From Lutibacter sp. HS1-25 (GTDB lineage Bacteria; Bacteroidota; Bacteroidia; Flavobacteriales; Flavobacteriaceae): 61,964 nt of DNA. The stretch covers positions 1 to 61,964 of the forward strand of contig NZ_RHLN01000136.1 in NCBI RefSeq assembly GCF_004121075.1. Direction: 5' to 3'. A program made the translations under genes and the position numbers. The notes below the pieces were generated by a model. That model was not told the origin of the DNA, did not search any database, and was given only the letters and a program-made list of their open reading frames with translations. Below are positions 43,401 to 53,170 of this stretch, piece after piece (positions within the stretch are counted from its first letter, which is position 1; the number at the start of each line of letters is the position of its first letter).

Positions 43401-46010
43401 TGCATTTACATCAATAGTTGCTTTTGGAACAAAAACGGTGTTTGCAGAAGCATTAGGCGAAAAAATTAAATAAAGGTCGGAGATACTTGTACCTAAACCA
43501 GTAATAGCTCCAGAAACCGTATACAATTCAACTTTTTGTATTGAGATATCTTTAGTTGTTGTTGACTCATTTATAGTTAAAGTACTTCCGTTAGAAATTA
43601 CATATCCATTGGCACTTAATAAGCTCATTTCATAAGTATATCCAATTGGTAATTTTATTTGATATGCTCCGCCTGTTGCTGAAGTTGACCAATTTTTTCC
43701 AGCTTCATTGGTAAACTGAATCTTATATTCTGAAGGAATACCTGCAGCCTGAGAAACATCTACATTTCCTGTTAAATCTAAATAATGAGCATCACTACGT
43801 ATAACTCTATAATAACTTGGCTTATCAACTGCATCATAAATGTGGTAAGTACCAGCAGCTTTTGCTACAAATTTAAACTGAGTAAGCGTACCTGGTAAAT
43901 CAAATACATCATCTTGCGTACTTGGATCTGGAACATATTCAAAATGAAGTTTTCCACCACCAGATTGTGCCAATGCCCAAATTGTTACTTCATCATCTTC
44001 ACTTAAAGCAAGGCTTAAATAGCGTCCTGAAGCACCTGATGCATTCACGTATATTCTTCCTGAAAAATCGGTAACACTTGATAAATTTTCATCGTAACGA
44101 CTTACATTTGTGTTTGAAGTTCTTAATCTGTCTGAAGATCCACCAACCCAACTTAAAACTCCAGCAGAGAATGAAGGCAATGTTACACCAGCAGTTCCTG
44201 CAACAACAGAAGCATCGTACCAAGCATTGATATCATCTTCTGTTAATTTATTATTGAATTTGGTATCGTCTAATTGAGCAGCACCAAAATCCCAAACATC
44301 AGGTAAACCATTTGAAGGTGCAATAGCTGCAGCATTTTCAATAGTTAACCCGTGAAGATAAACTTCAGCAGTAGGGAAGTCAACACTTTTTAAGGTTGCA
44401 GTGATAACACCAGCCGGACCAGTATATGAAAAACTTGAAGCAAATGCATCCGAAATTCTAATATTTTGTGCTGCAATTGACCCTAAAACATTTGAATTTT
44501 CATCTGTAAATTCAAATATTGCATCTTTTGCACTTCCGTAGATATCAACAATAAAACTAATTGTAGCATTACCTGCAACAATTATATCAAAAGAGTTTCC
44601 TGGAAAAGCGACCAAACCGTGTGTAGCATCATGAAAACCAAATTTACCTTTATCGTCTGTTGTATTGCTGTTTGCGGTTACAATACCATCAGCAGTTAAA
44701 AAAGTTGAATATCTTAATGATGTGTATGATGTTTGTGGAAAAACAGATCCATCAGCAAAACTATAAGAATAAACTACGCCTGGCTCAGCTTCAACAACTT
44801 TACTATTATCGCTAACAGTTATTAGATATGTTTTTGGATCGGTTGTTTGATCTGTAAAACCAATCTTTAATACATCTCCAACTATTTCTGCGGAAGCGAT
44901 ATCGCCAGTTACCACAGGAGTGTATGTTGAAAGATTTTGACCTGCTAAATCTATAAGAATTGAAGCAGCTTCATTAGTTGCACTTACAACTGTACCAGCA
45001 TTAAGTGTTACAGTAGCGTTGCTACTTGCGTCTGCTCCTGAAGTAAAATCAATAACAGTTCCGTTTATTGTGATTGTTCCTGTTTTTTGAACCCAAGGTG
45101 TTAAACTTACATCAAAAGGCACTGGAGAAACTTCAATATATGGCAAATAAGTTGTACCACCTCCTGTATGATTTAAAACCACAGTTCCTGCTGTACCAAC
45201 ATATAAAAAATCTACATATAAAGGTGTACCATCGCTAAAAGTAGCTCCTGTATTGTTACTTTGTGAAACAATATCAAAAGCACCAGTAGTGCTTGAAACA
45301 TCAATGTTACCACCAGAATATTGATCGGCTCCAACTCTAATATAGCTATTTCCAGCTACTTGAAGGGTAATTATATTGCCATCTTTAAAAGTAATTCCGT
45401 GTTGTGAACCGTTTAATCCCAAACCATTACAACATCCTGCATCAATTTTAAAAAGTCCGACTTCTATATTGTTTGAAGGGCTTGTAGGTACAATACTTTC
45501 ATTTCTTAAATCAAATGTGTAAGCTATGTTTTTTTCAGGTGAAGTAAAATCTTTTCCAAACTGAGCTGGAATTACTTCAACATTAGGTAAATAAGCATCA
45601 CCACCAGTACCTGCAACAGTTTTAAAATTTAAAGTAGTTGCTATTCCTGAATACACAAAATCGAAGGTTTCACCATCATTGGTTACAAAAGTTTTTTGCT
45701 CACCAAGATCACCTGTATTAGTAGCTGTACCCAGTATATTTAATTTTGAGTATTTAGAACTCGTAAAACGAATGGTACAACTTCCATTAACAGCAATGTT
45801 AATTTCTTGGTCTACTTTTAGATTAAGGCCATAATTTACCGAGTGGTATTTATATGCACCACCCAATGTTAATTTACCGTCAACACTTTGTTGGTTGGTA
45901 ATAATAGTTCCATCAGTAAAATCATAATTTACGGAGTTTTGATTTTGTCCGTATGACAAAATCACTGCCATAAAAAATGAAAAGAATAAAAAAAGGATTT
46001 TTTTTATCAT
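40491..46010 (-). CDS. Giant multidomain pectinesterase (CE8) with T9SS sorting domain
   Basis: A 1839-residue exported protein. Its signal peptide ([21 protein letters not shown]) is followed by a long N-terminal half with repeated beta-sandwich domains (~25-560) and a carbohydrate-binding-like domain starting DVWDFGAAQ (~575-760), similar in motif order to the free-standing 276-residue T9SS protein. Further beta modules (~770-1110) follow. The CE8 domain (~1125-1490) has the catalytic [15 protein letters not shown] and FFGRPWQ. Thrombospondin type 3 Ca2+-binding repeats ([32 protein letters not shown]) lie at ~1527-1577, and a T9SS sorting domain at ~1760-1839 ([14 protein letters not shown]). 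It is probably a cell-surface or secreted pectin methylesterase with several binding modules. It opens the ~17.6-kb operon. Confidence 0.88.
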   Translation of the reverse strand: MIKKILFLFFSFFMAVILSYGQNQNSVNYDFTDGTIITNQQSVDGKLTLGGAYKYHSVNYGLNLKVDQEINIAVNGSCTIRFTSSKYSKLNILGTATNTGDLGEQKTFVTNDGETFDFVYSGIATTLNFKTVAGTGGDAYLPNVEVIPAQFGKDFTSPEKNIAYTFDLRNESIVPTSPSNNIEVGLFKIDAGCCNGLGLNGSQHGITFKDGNIITLQVAGNSYIRVGADQYSGGNIDVSSTTGAFDIVSQSNNTGATFSDGTPLYVDFLYVGTAGTVVLNHTGGGTTYLPYIEVSPVPFDVSLTPWVQKTGTITINGTVIDFTSGADASSNATVTLNAGTVVSATNEAASILIDLAGQNLSTYTPVVTGDIASAEIVGDVLKIGFTDQTTDPKTYLITVSDNSKVVEAEPGVVYSYSFADGSVFPQTSYTSLRYSTFLTADGIVTANSNTTDDKGKFGFHDATHGLVAFPGNSFDIIVAGNATISFIVDIYGSAKDAIFEFTDENSNVLGSIAAQNIRISDAFASSFSYTGPAGVITATLKSVDFPTAEVYLHGLTIENAAAIAPSNGLPDVWDFGAAQLDDTKFNNKLTEDDINAWYDASVVAGTAGVTLPSFSAGVLSWVGGSSDRLRTSNTNVSRYDENLSSVTDFSGRIYVNASGASGRYLSLALSEDDEVTIWALAQSGGGKLHFEYVPDPSTQDDVFDLPGTLTQFKFVAKAAGTYHIYDAVDKPSYYRVIRSDAHYLDLTGNVDVSQAAGIPSEYKIQFTNEAGKNWSTSATGGAYQIKLPIGYTYEMSLLSANGYVISNGSTLTINESTTTKDISIQKVELYTVSGAITGLGTSISDLYLIFSPNASANTVFVPKATIDVNAATYKVQLEPTIEYIISSEGIDDYFIPENKITIPNSDTTAEIVFTNKPTYAVTIETPGLDAEQKGKLSLLFSNLNETNYSYTFSDINTVALRDGTYTVKVDGLDEYPIALALTSNLEINGAIANKTLNFNPVTNWPFNDKVISTSTLFYKGLSFTGTAGAIKNEIAKGHLSCAAGGEINVPLQPGEKMIVTYYYAANFSIDGGDAITTTSGSTSQFETTEYAFTGTTAGTAKITIIGATYITNIAIAKVVDYSPELTVGVDKNFQTINAALKAISQMDRPNNERVTVLIDAGNYEEMVVIDNPNITLKNAAREPSIELTNNGVDIANNAVRITSYYGYGYNYFSQGTDNKWNAEALAVNKANGYQQYTNVSGTTNASYWNATLVVRSNGFIAEDIIIENSYNQYISKKESEDIVVLGSGNKGVRPTDYGNTSVQNRSFVERAAAIGIANGTDKVILNKCRIVGRQDSFYGGSNSRLVAYKGAMMGAVDYIFGGMTAVFYQSDFVLNTSDTSGDAAYITAAQQGSGRGFLMYECNVISTIPGVNTASTQGAKPGFFGRPWQATTSEVVFYNTNIDVSTYTGYEGKSLIEPEAWKNTLGGESSMMYEYGTKESSNENNSGNRASWSTVLTAPTLKDGTEITTFNFTKGNDDWDPIPELIAGEDSDNDGISDSIDNCVDTYNPDQADMDNDGIGDVCDDSDLDGIVDSEDQCPNSTIGAVIDVFGCEIFELPANNFSIITTASSCNGGNNGAIDISASNKDYTYNIEVSGSETTKSATLSSTNEFAQVIDGLNSGTYKLCITIEGKENYQRCFNVIIEGPTPLSAYAKTDLDHKTTTVSLLGAKNYNINHNGKITTTTQSSVIIDLVAGQNSIEITTDSDCQGKFSENIFISEEITVYPNPTKGNLRVYVNGSDKKATVSLYDLQGRLYLTNTKDVSSNREINLDLSNFQNGIYVLSINSETVSKSIKIVKNN

Positions 46011-46153
46011 AATAATTGGTTTGGTTTTAGTAATCGTAATAGTAAAAAACAGTATCCTATTGTCTTTGTTAAAACAAACAGAAAAATGTTAATTATTAAG
46101 TTTTACTTTTGAATTTATGTGCGGTTATATTTACTAGTTGTTATTAAATAAAA

Positions 46154-46190
46154 GAGGTATGCGAAATAGTGCATACCTCCTTTTTTATTA
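46154..46190 (-). terminator. Terminator after the SusC/SusD transcript
   Basis: GAGGTATGC (46154-46162) and GCATACCTC (46171-46179) form a perfect 9-bp stem around an 8-base loop; the minus strand continues with TTTTATTT. It separates the SusC-SusD-surface-lipoprotein transcript from the giant pectinesterase operon, which therefore needs its own promoter at 46011-46150. Confidence 0.75.
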
Positions 46191-46219
46191 ACAATAAACT
46201 ATGCATTAAAACTTATTAT

Positions 46220-47779
46220 TTATTGTAACCAACGCGGATCACCAACTTGATTGTCTAATAAGGTTTGATCTGAAATTTTAAAATTACCTGTTGAAGCATC
46301 TGCAAATCCAGGGTCTAAAGTAGTATAAGAATCTGAGCCATCATATCTTACTTGTGTTGAATCAAAAAATCCTGGTGCGTTAAAATAATTATTATTTACA
46401 AATGTAGGAGCATCATCAGTTCTACTTTGGTTTGAATAATAGGCAGTTGTTGCAGCAAATAGATTATTTTTTACAGTAATTTTATTTGCTTGAAATCTTA
46501 CATACATAACTCTGTCTGCGGTATTAGAAACCCCATATAAAGTACAACTTTCTAACAGTACATTGCAAGTTAGACCTTTTTGAGTTGAGGTTCCTGCATC
46601 ATCCAATCTAAAGAAATCACGACCAGGAGCACAATTGTTAAAAGTACTTGTTTTAACAGTAATATTTAGCACATCTGAATTTCTAAAATCTATAAAATCA
46701 CCACCATTGGTATAAACATCAGTTACAATACAATTTTCAACTGTTACAGTTTGTACAATAGCATCAGTAACATTACCAGCAATAAATGATTTTCTATAAT
46801 TGTGAATATTACAACCACTAATTAATAGTGAATTGAAACTACCAGCTTCGTTGTATCTAACAACATCATTATTTTGATCTAAATCTGGTCCGTCTCCTTC
46901 TAAATCTAAGTCAATTAAACTAATATCCGTAGCACCTGCAACAGCAAGAAAAGCAACTTTTAACAATGGTTTGTCATAAGCTCTTAAACCTTGAATAGTA
47001 ATAGATTTATCTAAAGTTATGATACCAGTTTGTGCAGTATAATCGCCAGCTTCTAACAACAATATATCTCCAGGAGCTGCATCAGCAATTACTTGGAATA
47101 AATCGTCTTCAATAGTAACTAAAGTATTATCACCTACGTCAATTCCTGTTGTAAAATCTGCAGTACCTCTAACCTTAGCATTGTTATACAACACAGCAGC
47201 GTAAGCAGTTTCACTTGTTAAATCTGTGATTGTAGCAACACCATCAATTTTTTCTTGAGGTGTAATCACATGAGTAATATCACCTGGAGTTAAAACAATT
47301 TGCGTTACATTGCTATTTGCTGGCCATCTAAGTGTAGCTTCTAAAGCTTTTATATCACCAGGTTCTTGAGGCAACATAATTTGTTCAGTTAAAGTAGTTG
47401 CTTCACCATATGTCCATTTAGAATCTTCCAATCCTCTTTCGCTTACCGCTTTTAATCTTATTGAATAAGTTGTTTCACCTTCTAAAGTAACTTGAACAGG
47501 AAGTTCTTCAGGAGAAACTTCAACAGATTTAAAAATGTTGTTAAAATCTGGATCATCAGCACTAAATTCTAAAAGGTACTTAGTTACATTTTCTTTTGCT
47601 GTCCAGTTTAATTCAACAACTACTTGATTTCTAATTCTAGCTGTTATTCCTGTAGGCGCAAATTCTCTGTCTACTACTAACTCTTCAATCACATCTTGAT
47701 CGTAACTATTACAGCCAAAGATTGTAATACTTAGCAAAAGCGTTAATAATAATTTGTTTAATATATTTTTTGTTTTCAT
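46220..47779 (-). CDS. Surface lipoprotein with fibronectin-like domains and beta-helix (DUF4957/DUF5123 type)
   Basis: A ~519-residue lipoprotein from ATG 47779 (a longer frame starts at 47824, inside susD). The signal peptide MKTKNILNKLLLTLLLSITI is followed by FGCNS (lipobox). Two fibronectin-like domains (~40-215) precede a right-handed beta-helix (~225-519) with SLIDLDLEGDGPDLDQNNDV and TVENCIVTDVYTNGGDFIDF. Proteins of this layout follow SusD in many pectin loci and act as surface glycan-binding proteins, possibly with weak lyase activity. I see no clear catalytic set. Confidence 0.8.
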   Translation of the reverse strand: MKTKNILNKLLLTLLLSITIFGCNSYDQDVIEELVVDREFAPTGITARIRNQVVVELNWTAKENVTKYLLEFSADDPDFNNIFKSVEVSPEELPVQVTLEGETTYSIRLKAVSERGLEDSKWTYGEATTLTEQIMLPQEPGDIKALEATLRWPANSNVTQIVLTPGDITHVITPQEKIDGVATITDLTSETAYAAVLYNNAKVRGTADFTTGIDVGDNTLVTIEDDLFQVIADAAPGDILLLEAGDYTAQTGIITLDKSITIQGLRAYDKPLLKVAFLAVAGATDISLIDLDLEGDGPDLDQNNDVVRYNEAGSFNSLLISGCNIHNYRKSFIAGNVTDAIVQTVTVENCIVTDVYTNGGDFIDFRNSDVLNITVKTSTFNNCAPGRDFFRLDDAGTSTQKGLTCNVLLESCTLYGVSNTADRVMYVRFQANKITVKNNLFAATTAYYSNQSRTDDAPTFVNNNYFNAPGFFDSTQVRYDGSDSYTTLDPGFADASTGNFKISDQTLLDNQVGDPRWLQ

Positions 47780-47807
47780 AATAACGTATTTGTTAAATTT
47801 ATTTCTT

Positions 47808-49586
47808 CTAATAACCGTAATCATTCGTCAATTTACCGTTACTTCCATCAATAAAATATTGCCATATTGGCCAAAACTGTCTATCATCAGGATTTACACC
47901 TTCCTTAAAAAGAGAATTTATCCTAACATCTTCCAATTTATCCCAAGCAATTAAAGAGTATTCAGAGCCTGGATTTTGGTTTTCACCTCTATTTAATCCA
48001 TAAATATCAAGCGTTTCATTGTCGTCTTTATATTTGTAATACAAAGTTGTAGGAACATCAGCATATGCACCGGTACGATTTTTAAAATCTACCATTTTTT
48101 CTTTAGCTTCAGTTAAATTTTTACCTAATAAATTCCAACGTATAAGCGCTTGTTTACGTTCCATTTCTCCAGTAAATTCATATTTATGTTCATTTACAAT
48201 GGCATTAAACATGGCTTCTTTACTAGTTAAAGAACTAATATAAGCGTCAACTTTTTGTGCTTGATCTTCAGGAGCAAATGCTCTTTTTCTAATTTGTTTT
48301 AAATATGGAGCTGCTGTAGCAGGCCCTTCTAACTCATTAGCCGCTTCTGCAGCAATTAAAAGAACTTCAGCATAACGCATGTATAATTTATTTATTCCAT
48401 CATCATTTGTAGAAGTAACATAACGAGTCATCCATTCGTAACGGTATTTTCCAAAATACCAAGTATCAGATCCTACTAAATTTTGTTGTGATACACCATT
48501 TACAGCAGTTCCCCATTCGTAAGGAACACAAGTAATATCTCTACGGATATCAGATTCATCAAAATCGTAAAAAACGGTAGGAAGTGGGCCTGCAATTCCT
48601 CCTCTAGGTTGACCTGTATATTGGTCAACACTACGGTGGCGAACTGCAAAAGAAAAGTTTACACGACCTCTACCATCTGCAAAAGGAATTTCCCAAAGCG
48701 ATTCTCCGCCTGCGGTAATATTTTCCTCATTAAGTTTTCTCCAAACAGTTTCAAAAGTAGGTTCTAATTTAGCCATTCCGCTATTGATAACATCACGACA
48801 CTCATCTAATGCCAATTTATACATTTTTGCAACAGAAAGTTCAGGATCATTGCTTCTTCTTACACCATCAGGATATTGTTGAAAACCACTTGCAGCCATT
48901 GCTACACGAGCTCTAAATGCTTTAACAAAAGCTTTGTTAACATCTTCTACAGTTGTTGTTGCATTGGTTTCATTTGGCCAAGCTACCAATGTAGAAGCTT
49001 CACCTAAATCAGCAATAAGTTGTTTATAAATAACATCTCTGCTAGATTTTTCAATATAAATTGTTTCTTTATTAATAGGTTCAAAACGAGCAGGAATATC
49101 TCCCCAAGATTTAAGCAAATCAGCATAATAAATGGCTCTTAATGTTAAAGCTTCACCTAATATTTGCCCCATTTCATTTCCAGGTTGTGGATCACCATAT
49201 TGGCGTATACCTTCAATACAAATATTTGCACGTTCAATTCCTAAATACATCATAGCCCAAGAGCTATTATCTCTATTCATATAAGCATTAATTGCTGTGG
49301 TATTATAATTACACAATTCGCCTACAGGATCACCTTCTTTATCTGAGTTGTAATTCCATTCTGTATCTGTATTAAATCCATAAAAAGGAGTTTGACGCCC
49401 TCTGTAAGAGTTGGTTTGTCCAAATGGTTCTTTGATGCCATCTACAGCGCCTTTAGCCAATCCTGGTGTTGAAAATAGCACAGATTGATCTAAAGTTGAT
49501 TTTGCAGACCCGTCTAAGAAATCATCTTGACAAGAAGCGAAAATCCCCGCTATTATTATTCCTAAAATTATTATTTTATATTTCAT
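47808..49586 (-). CDS. susD: SusD/RagB family surface glycan-binding lipoprotein
   Basis: A 592-residue lipoprotein (IFASCQDDFLD, Cys19). The SusD fold has helical TPR-like repeats, with blocks such as MGQILGEALTLRAIYYADLL, the KLYMRYAEVLLIAAEAANEL segment, and MERKQALIRWNLLG, and a C-terminal end near WPIWQYFIDG. It forms the lid over the SusC channel and binds oligogalacturonides at the cell surface before import. It starts 18 bases after the SusC stop. The substrate is inferred from the enzymes around it. Confidence 0.92.
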   Translation of the reverse strand: MKYKIIILGIIIAGIFASCQDDFLDGSAKSTLDQSVLFSTPGLAKGAVDGIKEPFGQTNSYRGRQTPFYGFNTDTEWNYNSDKEGDPVGELCNYNTTAINAYMNRDNSSWAMMYLGIERANICIEGIRQYGDPQPGNEMGQILGEALTLRAIYYADLLKSWGDIPARFEPINKETIYIEKSSRDVIYKQLIADLGEASTLVAWPNETNATTTVEDVNKAFVKAFRARVAMAASGFQQYPDGVRRSNDPELSVAKMYKLALDECRDVINSGMAKLEPTFETVWRKLNEENITAGGESLWEIPFADGRGRVNFSFAVRHRSVDQYTGQPRGGIAGPLPTVFYDFDESDIRRDITCVPYEWGTAVNGVSQQNLVGSDTWYFGKYRYEWMTRYVTSTNDDGINKLYMRYAEVLLIAAEAANELEGPATAAPYLKQIRKRAFAPEDQAQKVDAYISSLTSKEAMFNAIVNEHKYEFTGEMERKQALIRWNLLGKNLTEAKEKMVDFKNRTGAYADVPTTLYYKYKDDNETLDIYGLNRGENQNPGSEYSLIAWDKLEDVRINSLFKEGVNPDDRQFWPIWQYFIDGSNGKLTNDYGY

Positions 49587-49604
49587 TTTCTAATAAATTT
49601 TAAA

Positions 49605-52600
49605 TTAAAAAGTAAGGTTTAAACCAAAAACAACTGATCTACTGCGTGGAAAAGGTGAATAATCTACACCAGGAGTTAAAGGCGTTTTTCTTCTTGTAGA
49701 AACTTCAGGATCAAGACCAGAGTATTTTGTAATGATAAAAATATTACTACCGGTTGCATAAAATCTTAATTTAGTAACTCCAATTTGAGATACCATTGTT
49801 TCTGGAAGTGTATAACCAAGTGTCATGTTGTTCAATCTTAAAAATGAACCATCTTCAACAGCCCAATCGCTAAAAACAAAATTCTTCATATATGGCGACC
49901 ACATTGTTGTGTTAGCATTCATTGCTTCTAATTGCGTTGGGTCTGTTACTAATTGACCTGATACAGGATCTAAATTTGTCCATCTAACACCATCAGCCAT
50001 ATCAGTAGTTAAATTTCTGTATTGTGCATTAAGGTTTGAAGTGTTAAATTCAATTTTATTTGCGTTATAAACATCGTTTCCTATGCTATAATTAAAAGCA
50101 GCTGTAAAATCGAAACCGTAACCGTTTGCAGTAAGAACAAAACCACCCGCACTTTTTGGAAGTGCATTTCCAATTATAGAATTATCGGCTGTAGTTACTA
50201 AATTATCATCACTACCATCAGTATTTTTTAATTTCATTGAACCTGGTAAAAGAGGGCCAACAATTGCTTGGCTATCTACAACACCTGGTTTTAATGTGTA
50301 AACACCATCAGCATAATCAAAGTCAGACACTTCATAACGTCCATCACTTTGGAATCCATACATTTCACCCAATGAGTGACCAACTTGTACAATATAATCA
50401 TCTCCAATTTGTGAAGAAGCCCAACCAGTTGGTTGACCAAAATCATCCATTACTCCAAGTGAGTTGATTTTATTTTTATTAACACCAATGTTGAAAGAAA
50501 AATCTAAATAAAAGTTCTCTTTTTGAATTGCAGTTACATTAAATGAAGCTTCAAATCCTGTATTTTGATTCTCTCCCATATTTCGGTATTGCGTATCATA
50601 ACCAGATCCTGGAACAGGGAAATTTAGCAATAGATCTTGTGTTTTGTTTTTATAAGCTTCTACAGAACCCGTTAAGCGATTGTTAAACAATCCGAAGTCG
50701 ATACCAATATTTGATGTAATTGTAGTTTCCCATTTTAGATCTGGATTTGGCATTGTGTTAGATGCAGCCCAGTATGAAGGAATTCCATTTATGTAATTTG
50801 TGGTTTTTGGTCCAAAAGCTCTAACTGTTTGACCAACAGGAATGTTGTTATTTCCTGCTTCACCATAACTTAACCTTAATTTAAGTTCGTTTATAACTTT
50901 AACATCTTTCAAGAAATTTTCTTCTTTCATTTTCCAAGCTACAGCAGCAGATGGAAAATACCCCCATTGATTATCACTTAAAAATTTACTTGAACCATCG
51001 GCACGGAAAGTTCCTGTTAAAAGGTAACGATTTTTGAAGCTATAATTTACACGACCAAAGAAAGATAATAAAATATCATCTGGACTGTAATAATTCTCAA
51101 CAGAATCTGGCTTACCTTGAGTGGTAAGTTTTTTAGCATTGTCAAAATTAAAGAACTCTGGAAAACCTTGAATTACAGAAGTAACTTCGTTGTTTTTAGT
51201 AAAGATCATTTCTTCACCCACAAGCACTTTTAAACTGTGTTTGTCATTCAATACTTTATCAAAGTCGTAATCAAGTGTATTTGCATTTCTAAATCTATCT
51301 CTTGTTTGATCAGAAAACACCAATGAAGGTTTTCCTTGATTTTCAGCAAGAGGTTTGTTATTTGCATAATAAGTAGAACGTCCATAAAAACGATAATCTA
51401 AATAATTATAAGTATCCATACCTAAGTCTACTTTTAATTTTAGATCGTCAATTATTTTCCAAGAAAAACTACCAAGTAAATTTAAATTTCTTTTGTATTG
51501 TTGACGTTGATTATCAGCTACAGCCACAAAAGGATTTACTAAATAACTAGATAAAGCCTCGTCTGTATCATCAGTAGTTAAACCAGGTAAAGGAATTGGA
51601 GAATAACCAACACTGTGTTTTAGACGTGAATCTGCTGAAGAGATTTCGTTTTGCTCATTAGCTCCACCACCGTTTACTTGTTGATCTGAATATCTAACTG
51701 TAAAAGACAAATCTACTTTTTCACCAGCTTTATTTTTTAATGCAAGTAATAAGTTGTTTCTGTTAAAATCAGAACCTTGCATAATTGTTTTTTCAACATA
51801 GCGGTTGTAGTTGAAATTATAAGAAACTGCTTCGCCTCCTCCACGGATTCCTAAATCATAACTTTGAACTTCACCAGCACGACCATAAATTTGCTTTTGC
51901 CAGTTGTTTCCTTTCATTCCATTATACAGATCATTATCTTGCCATTGGCCAAAATATTTCTCGTAAGAATCTACGTTGTCTCTAAGCAAAGCATATTCGT
52001 ATTGCCATTTAACAAAATCTTCTGGTGATTGAACATCAATGGTATTGGCAATCTTTTTTTGTCCATAGAAAGTATTAAAACTAACTTCCATTTTACCACC
52101 TTTACCACTTTTTGTTGTAATAATAATAACACCATTTGCACCTCTAGAACCATAAATAGCTGTTGAAGATGCGTCTTTTAACACAGTAACACTTTCAACA
52201 TTAGAAGGAGAAACATCACTCATATTATTAACAGGAAAACCATCAACAATAATTAATGGAGAACTATCTTGAGTTAAAGATCCGCCACCACGAACTCTAA
52301 TTTGAACTTCAGCATCTGGAGAACCTTCTGCAGATGTTACAGATACCCCAGCCATACGACCTGTTAATGTTTCAGCAACACTAGGATTTGATTGATTAAC
52401 CAAATCATTACCACCAACCGATGTAACAGCACCTGTTAAATCAGATTTTCTTACACTACCATATCCAATAACAACTACCTCATCAAGAGATTCAAGATCT
52501 CCAACAAGTACTATTTTTAAATTAGATTTTCCTGAAATGTTAAGGTTTTGAGTTTTAAAACCTATATAGCTGATTTCCAATGCAGCCTGAGCGTTATTTA

Positions 52601-52823
52601 CTTTAATAGTAAATTTTCCGTCAAAATCTGTTGTAACTCCATTTTTGGTACCTTTTTCTAAAATATTTACTCCAGGTAATGGATTTCCTGCCTCTTCAGT
52701 AACAACTCCACTTACTGTAAATGTTCCTTGGGCAAATACCTTATTGCCCAGAAGCAAGCTCATAAAAATTAAAAATGTAAAGCTACATTTTAAGATTTTT
52801 TTTGATAAAAGTTTAATGTTCAT
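49605..52823 (-). CDS. susC: SusC/RagA family TonB-dependent outer-membrane transporter
   Basis: A 1072-residue outer-membrane porin. The signal peptide ends near FAQG. A carboxypeptidase-D-like beta-sandwich (~33-110, FTVSGVVTEEAGNPLPGVNI) is followed by a TonB box/plug (~115-245; VVIGYGSVRKSDLTGAVTSV and TVLKDASSTAIYGSRGANGV) and a 22-strand barrel with a terminal aromatic residue (VVFGLNLTF). With SusD it imports oligogalacturonides using TonB energy. It is the first gene of the import transcript, with a canonical promoter and an adjacent LacI-type operator. Confidence 0.95.
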   Translation of the reverse strand: MNIKLLSKKILKCSFTFLIFMSLLLGNKVFAQGTFTVSGVVTEEAGNPLPGVNILEKGTKNGVTTDFDGKFTIKVNNAQAALEISYIGFKTQNLNISGKSNLKIVLVGDLESLDEVVVIGYGSVRKSDLTGAVTSVGGNDLVNQSNPSVAETLTGRMAGVSVTSAEGSPDAEVQIRVRGGGSLTQDSSPLIIVDGFPVNNMSDVSPSNVESVTVLKDASSTAIYGSRGANGVIIITTKSGKGGKMEVSFNTFYGQKKIANTIDVQSPEDFVKWQYEYALLRDNVDSYEKYFGQWQDNDLYNGMKGNNWQKQIYGRAGEVQSYDLGIRGGGEAVSYNFNYNRYVEKTIMQGSDFNRNNLLLALKNKAGEKVDLSFTVRYSDQQVNGGGANEQNEISSADSRLKHSVGYSPIPLPGLTTDDTDEALSSYLVNPFVAVADNQRQQYKRNLNLLGSFSWKIIDDLKLKVDLGMDTYNYLDYRFYGRSTYYANNKPLAENQGKPSLVFSDQTRDRFRNANTLDYDFDKVLNDKHSLKVLVGEEMIFTKNNEVTSVIQGFPEFFNFDNAKKLTTQGKPDSVENYYSPDDILLSFFGRVNYSFKNRYLLTGTFRADGSSKFLSDNQWGYFPSAAVAWKMKEENFLKDVKVINELKLRLSYGEAGNNNIPVGQTVRAFGPKTTNYINGIPSYWAASNTMPNPDLKWETTITSNIGIDFGLFNNRLTGSVEAYKNKTQDLLLNFPVPGSGYDTQYRNMGENQNTGFEASFNVTAIQKENFYLDFSFNIGVNKNKINSLGVMDDFGQPTGWASSQIGDDYIVQVGHSLGEMYGFQSDGRYEVSDFDYADGVYTLKPGVVDSQAIVGPLLPGSMKLKNTDGSDDNLVTTADNSIIGNALPKSAGGFVLTANGYGFDFTAAFNYSIGNDVYNANKIEFNTSNLNAQYRNLTTDMADGVRWTNLDPVSGQLVTDPTQLEAMNANTTMWSPYMKNFVFSDWAVEDGSFLRLNNMTLGYTLPETMVSQIGVTKLRFYATGSNIFIITKYSGLDPEVSTRRKTPLTPGVDYSPFPRSRSVVFGLNLTF

Positions 52824-52979
52824 AATTTGTTTCTATTTGGTTATTGTTTGTTTCATTTATACTAAGTTCTCCTTATAATTATTTACTGTTTTTATTTTAA
52901 GCTTTGATTATTTACTATTTTTATTGTTGCTATTTAATTTTTAAAATGCCTTTTGAAATGATACAATTTGCAACTTAAT

Positions 52980-52991
52980 GCAATCGATTAC
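52980..52991. promoter_or_regulatory. LacI-type operator at the susC promoter
   Basis: GCAATCGATTAC is one base from the GTAATCGATTAC palindrome. It starts one base downstream of the -7 element, over the likely transcription start. The surrounding AATGCAATCGATTACACAAAA is nearly the same at the GH28 promoter. Confidence 0.7.
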
Positions 52992-52992
52992 A

Positions 52993-53024
52993 CAAAACTA
53001 TACAATTATAAATTAAAAAGCAAA
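52993..53024 (-). promoter_or_regulatory. susC promoter
   Basis: On the minus strand TTTG (53024-53021), 20 bases, then TAGTTTTG (53000-52993): an exact Bacteroidota promoter. The leader would be ~160 bases. Confidence 0.7.
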
Positions 53025-53123
53025 CTTTAAACATAAAATTGTTAATATAGTGTTAAACAAGTACCTGTTATGATTATATAAGTAATACAAATGAATTTTT
53101 TAAGAATTTAATAAACCCTATTT

Positions 53124-53135
53124 GCAATCGATAAC
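53124..53135. promoter_or_regulatory. Second, weaker LacI-type operator upstream of susC
   Basis: GCAATCGATAAC has two mismatches to the palindrome. It lies 144 bases (centre to centre) from the promoter operator, about 14 helical turns, and could support repression by DNA looping. Confidence 0.45.
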
Positions 53136-53170
53136 ATAACATATAAATCATTGCATAAGTATCGACTTAT

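Larger units (their letters stand above)
52824..53170. other. Intergenic control region upstream of susC
   Basis: 347 bases between the susC start and the GH28 stop. It holds the susC promoter (52993-53024), an operator next to it (52980-52991) and a weaker operator copy ~144 bases further upstream (53124-53135). The ~155-base leader on the susC side is AT-rich and has no gene. Confidence 0.6.

Noticed and set aside
46030-46041. LacI-type operator near the giant pectinesterase start
   Set aside because: GTAATCGTAATA matches only the left half of the palindrome; the right half does not fit, so it is not called.
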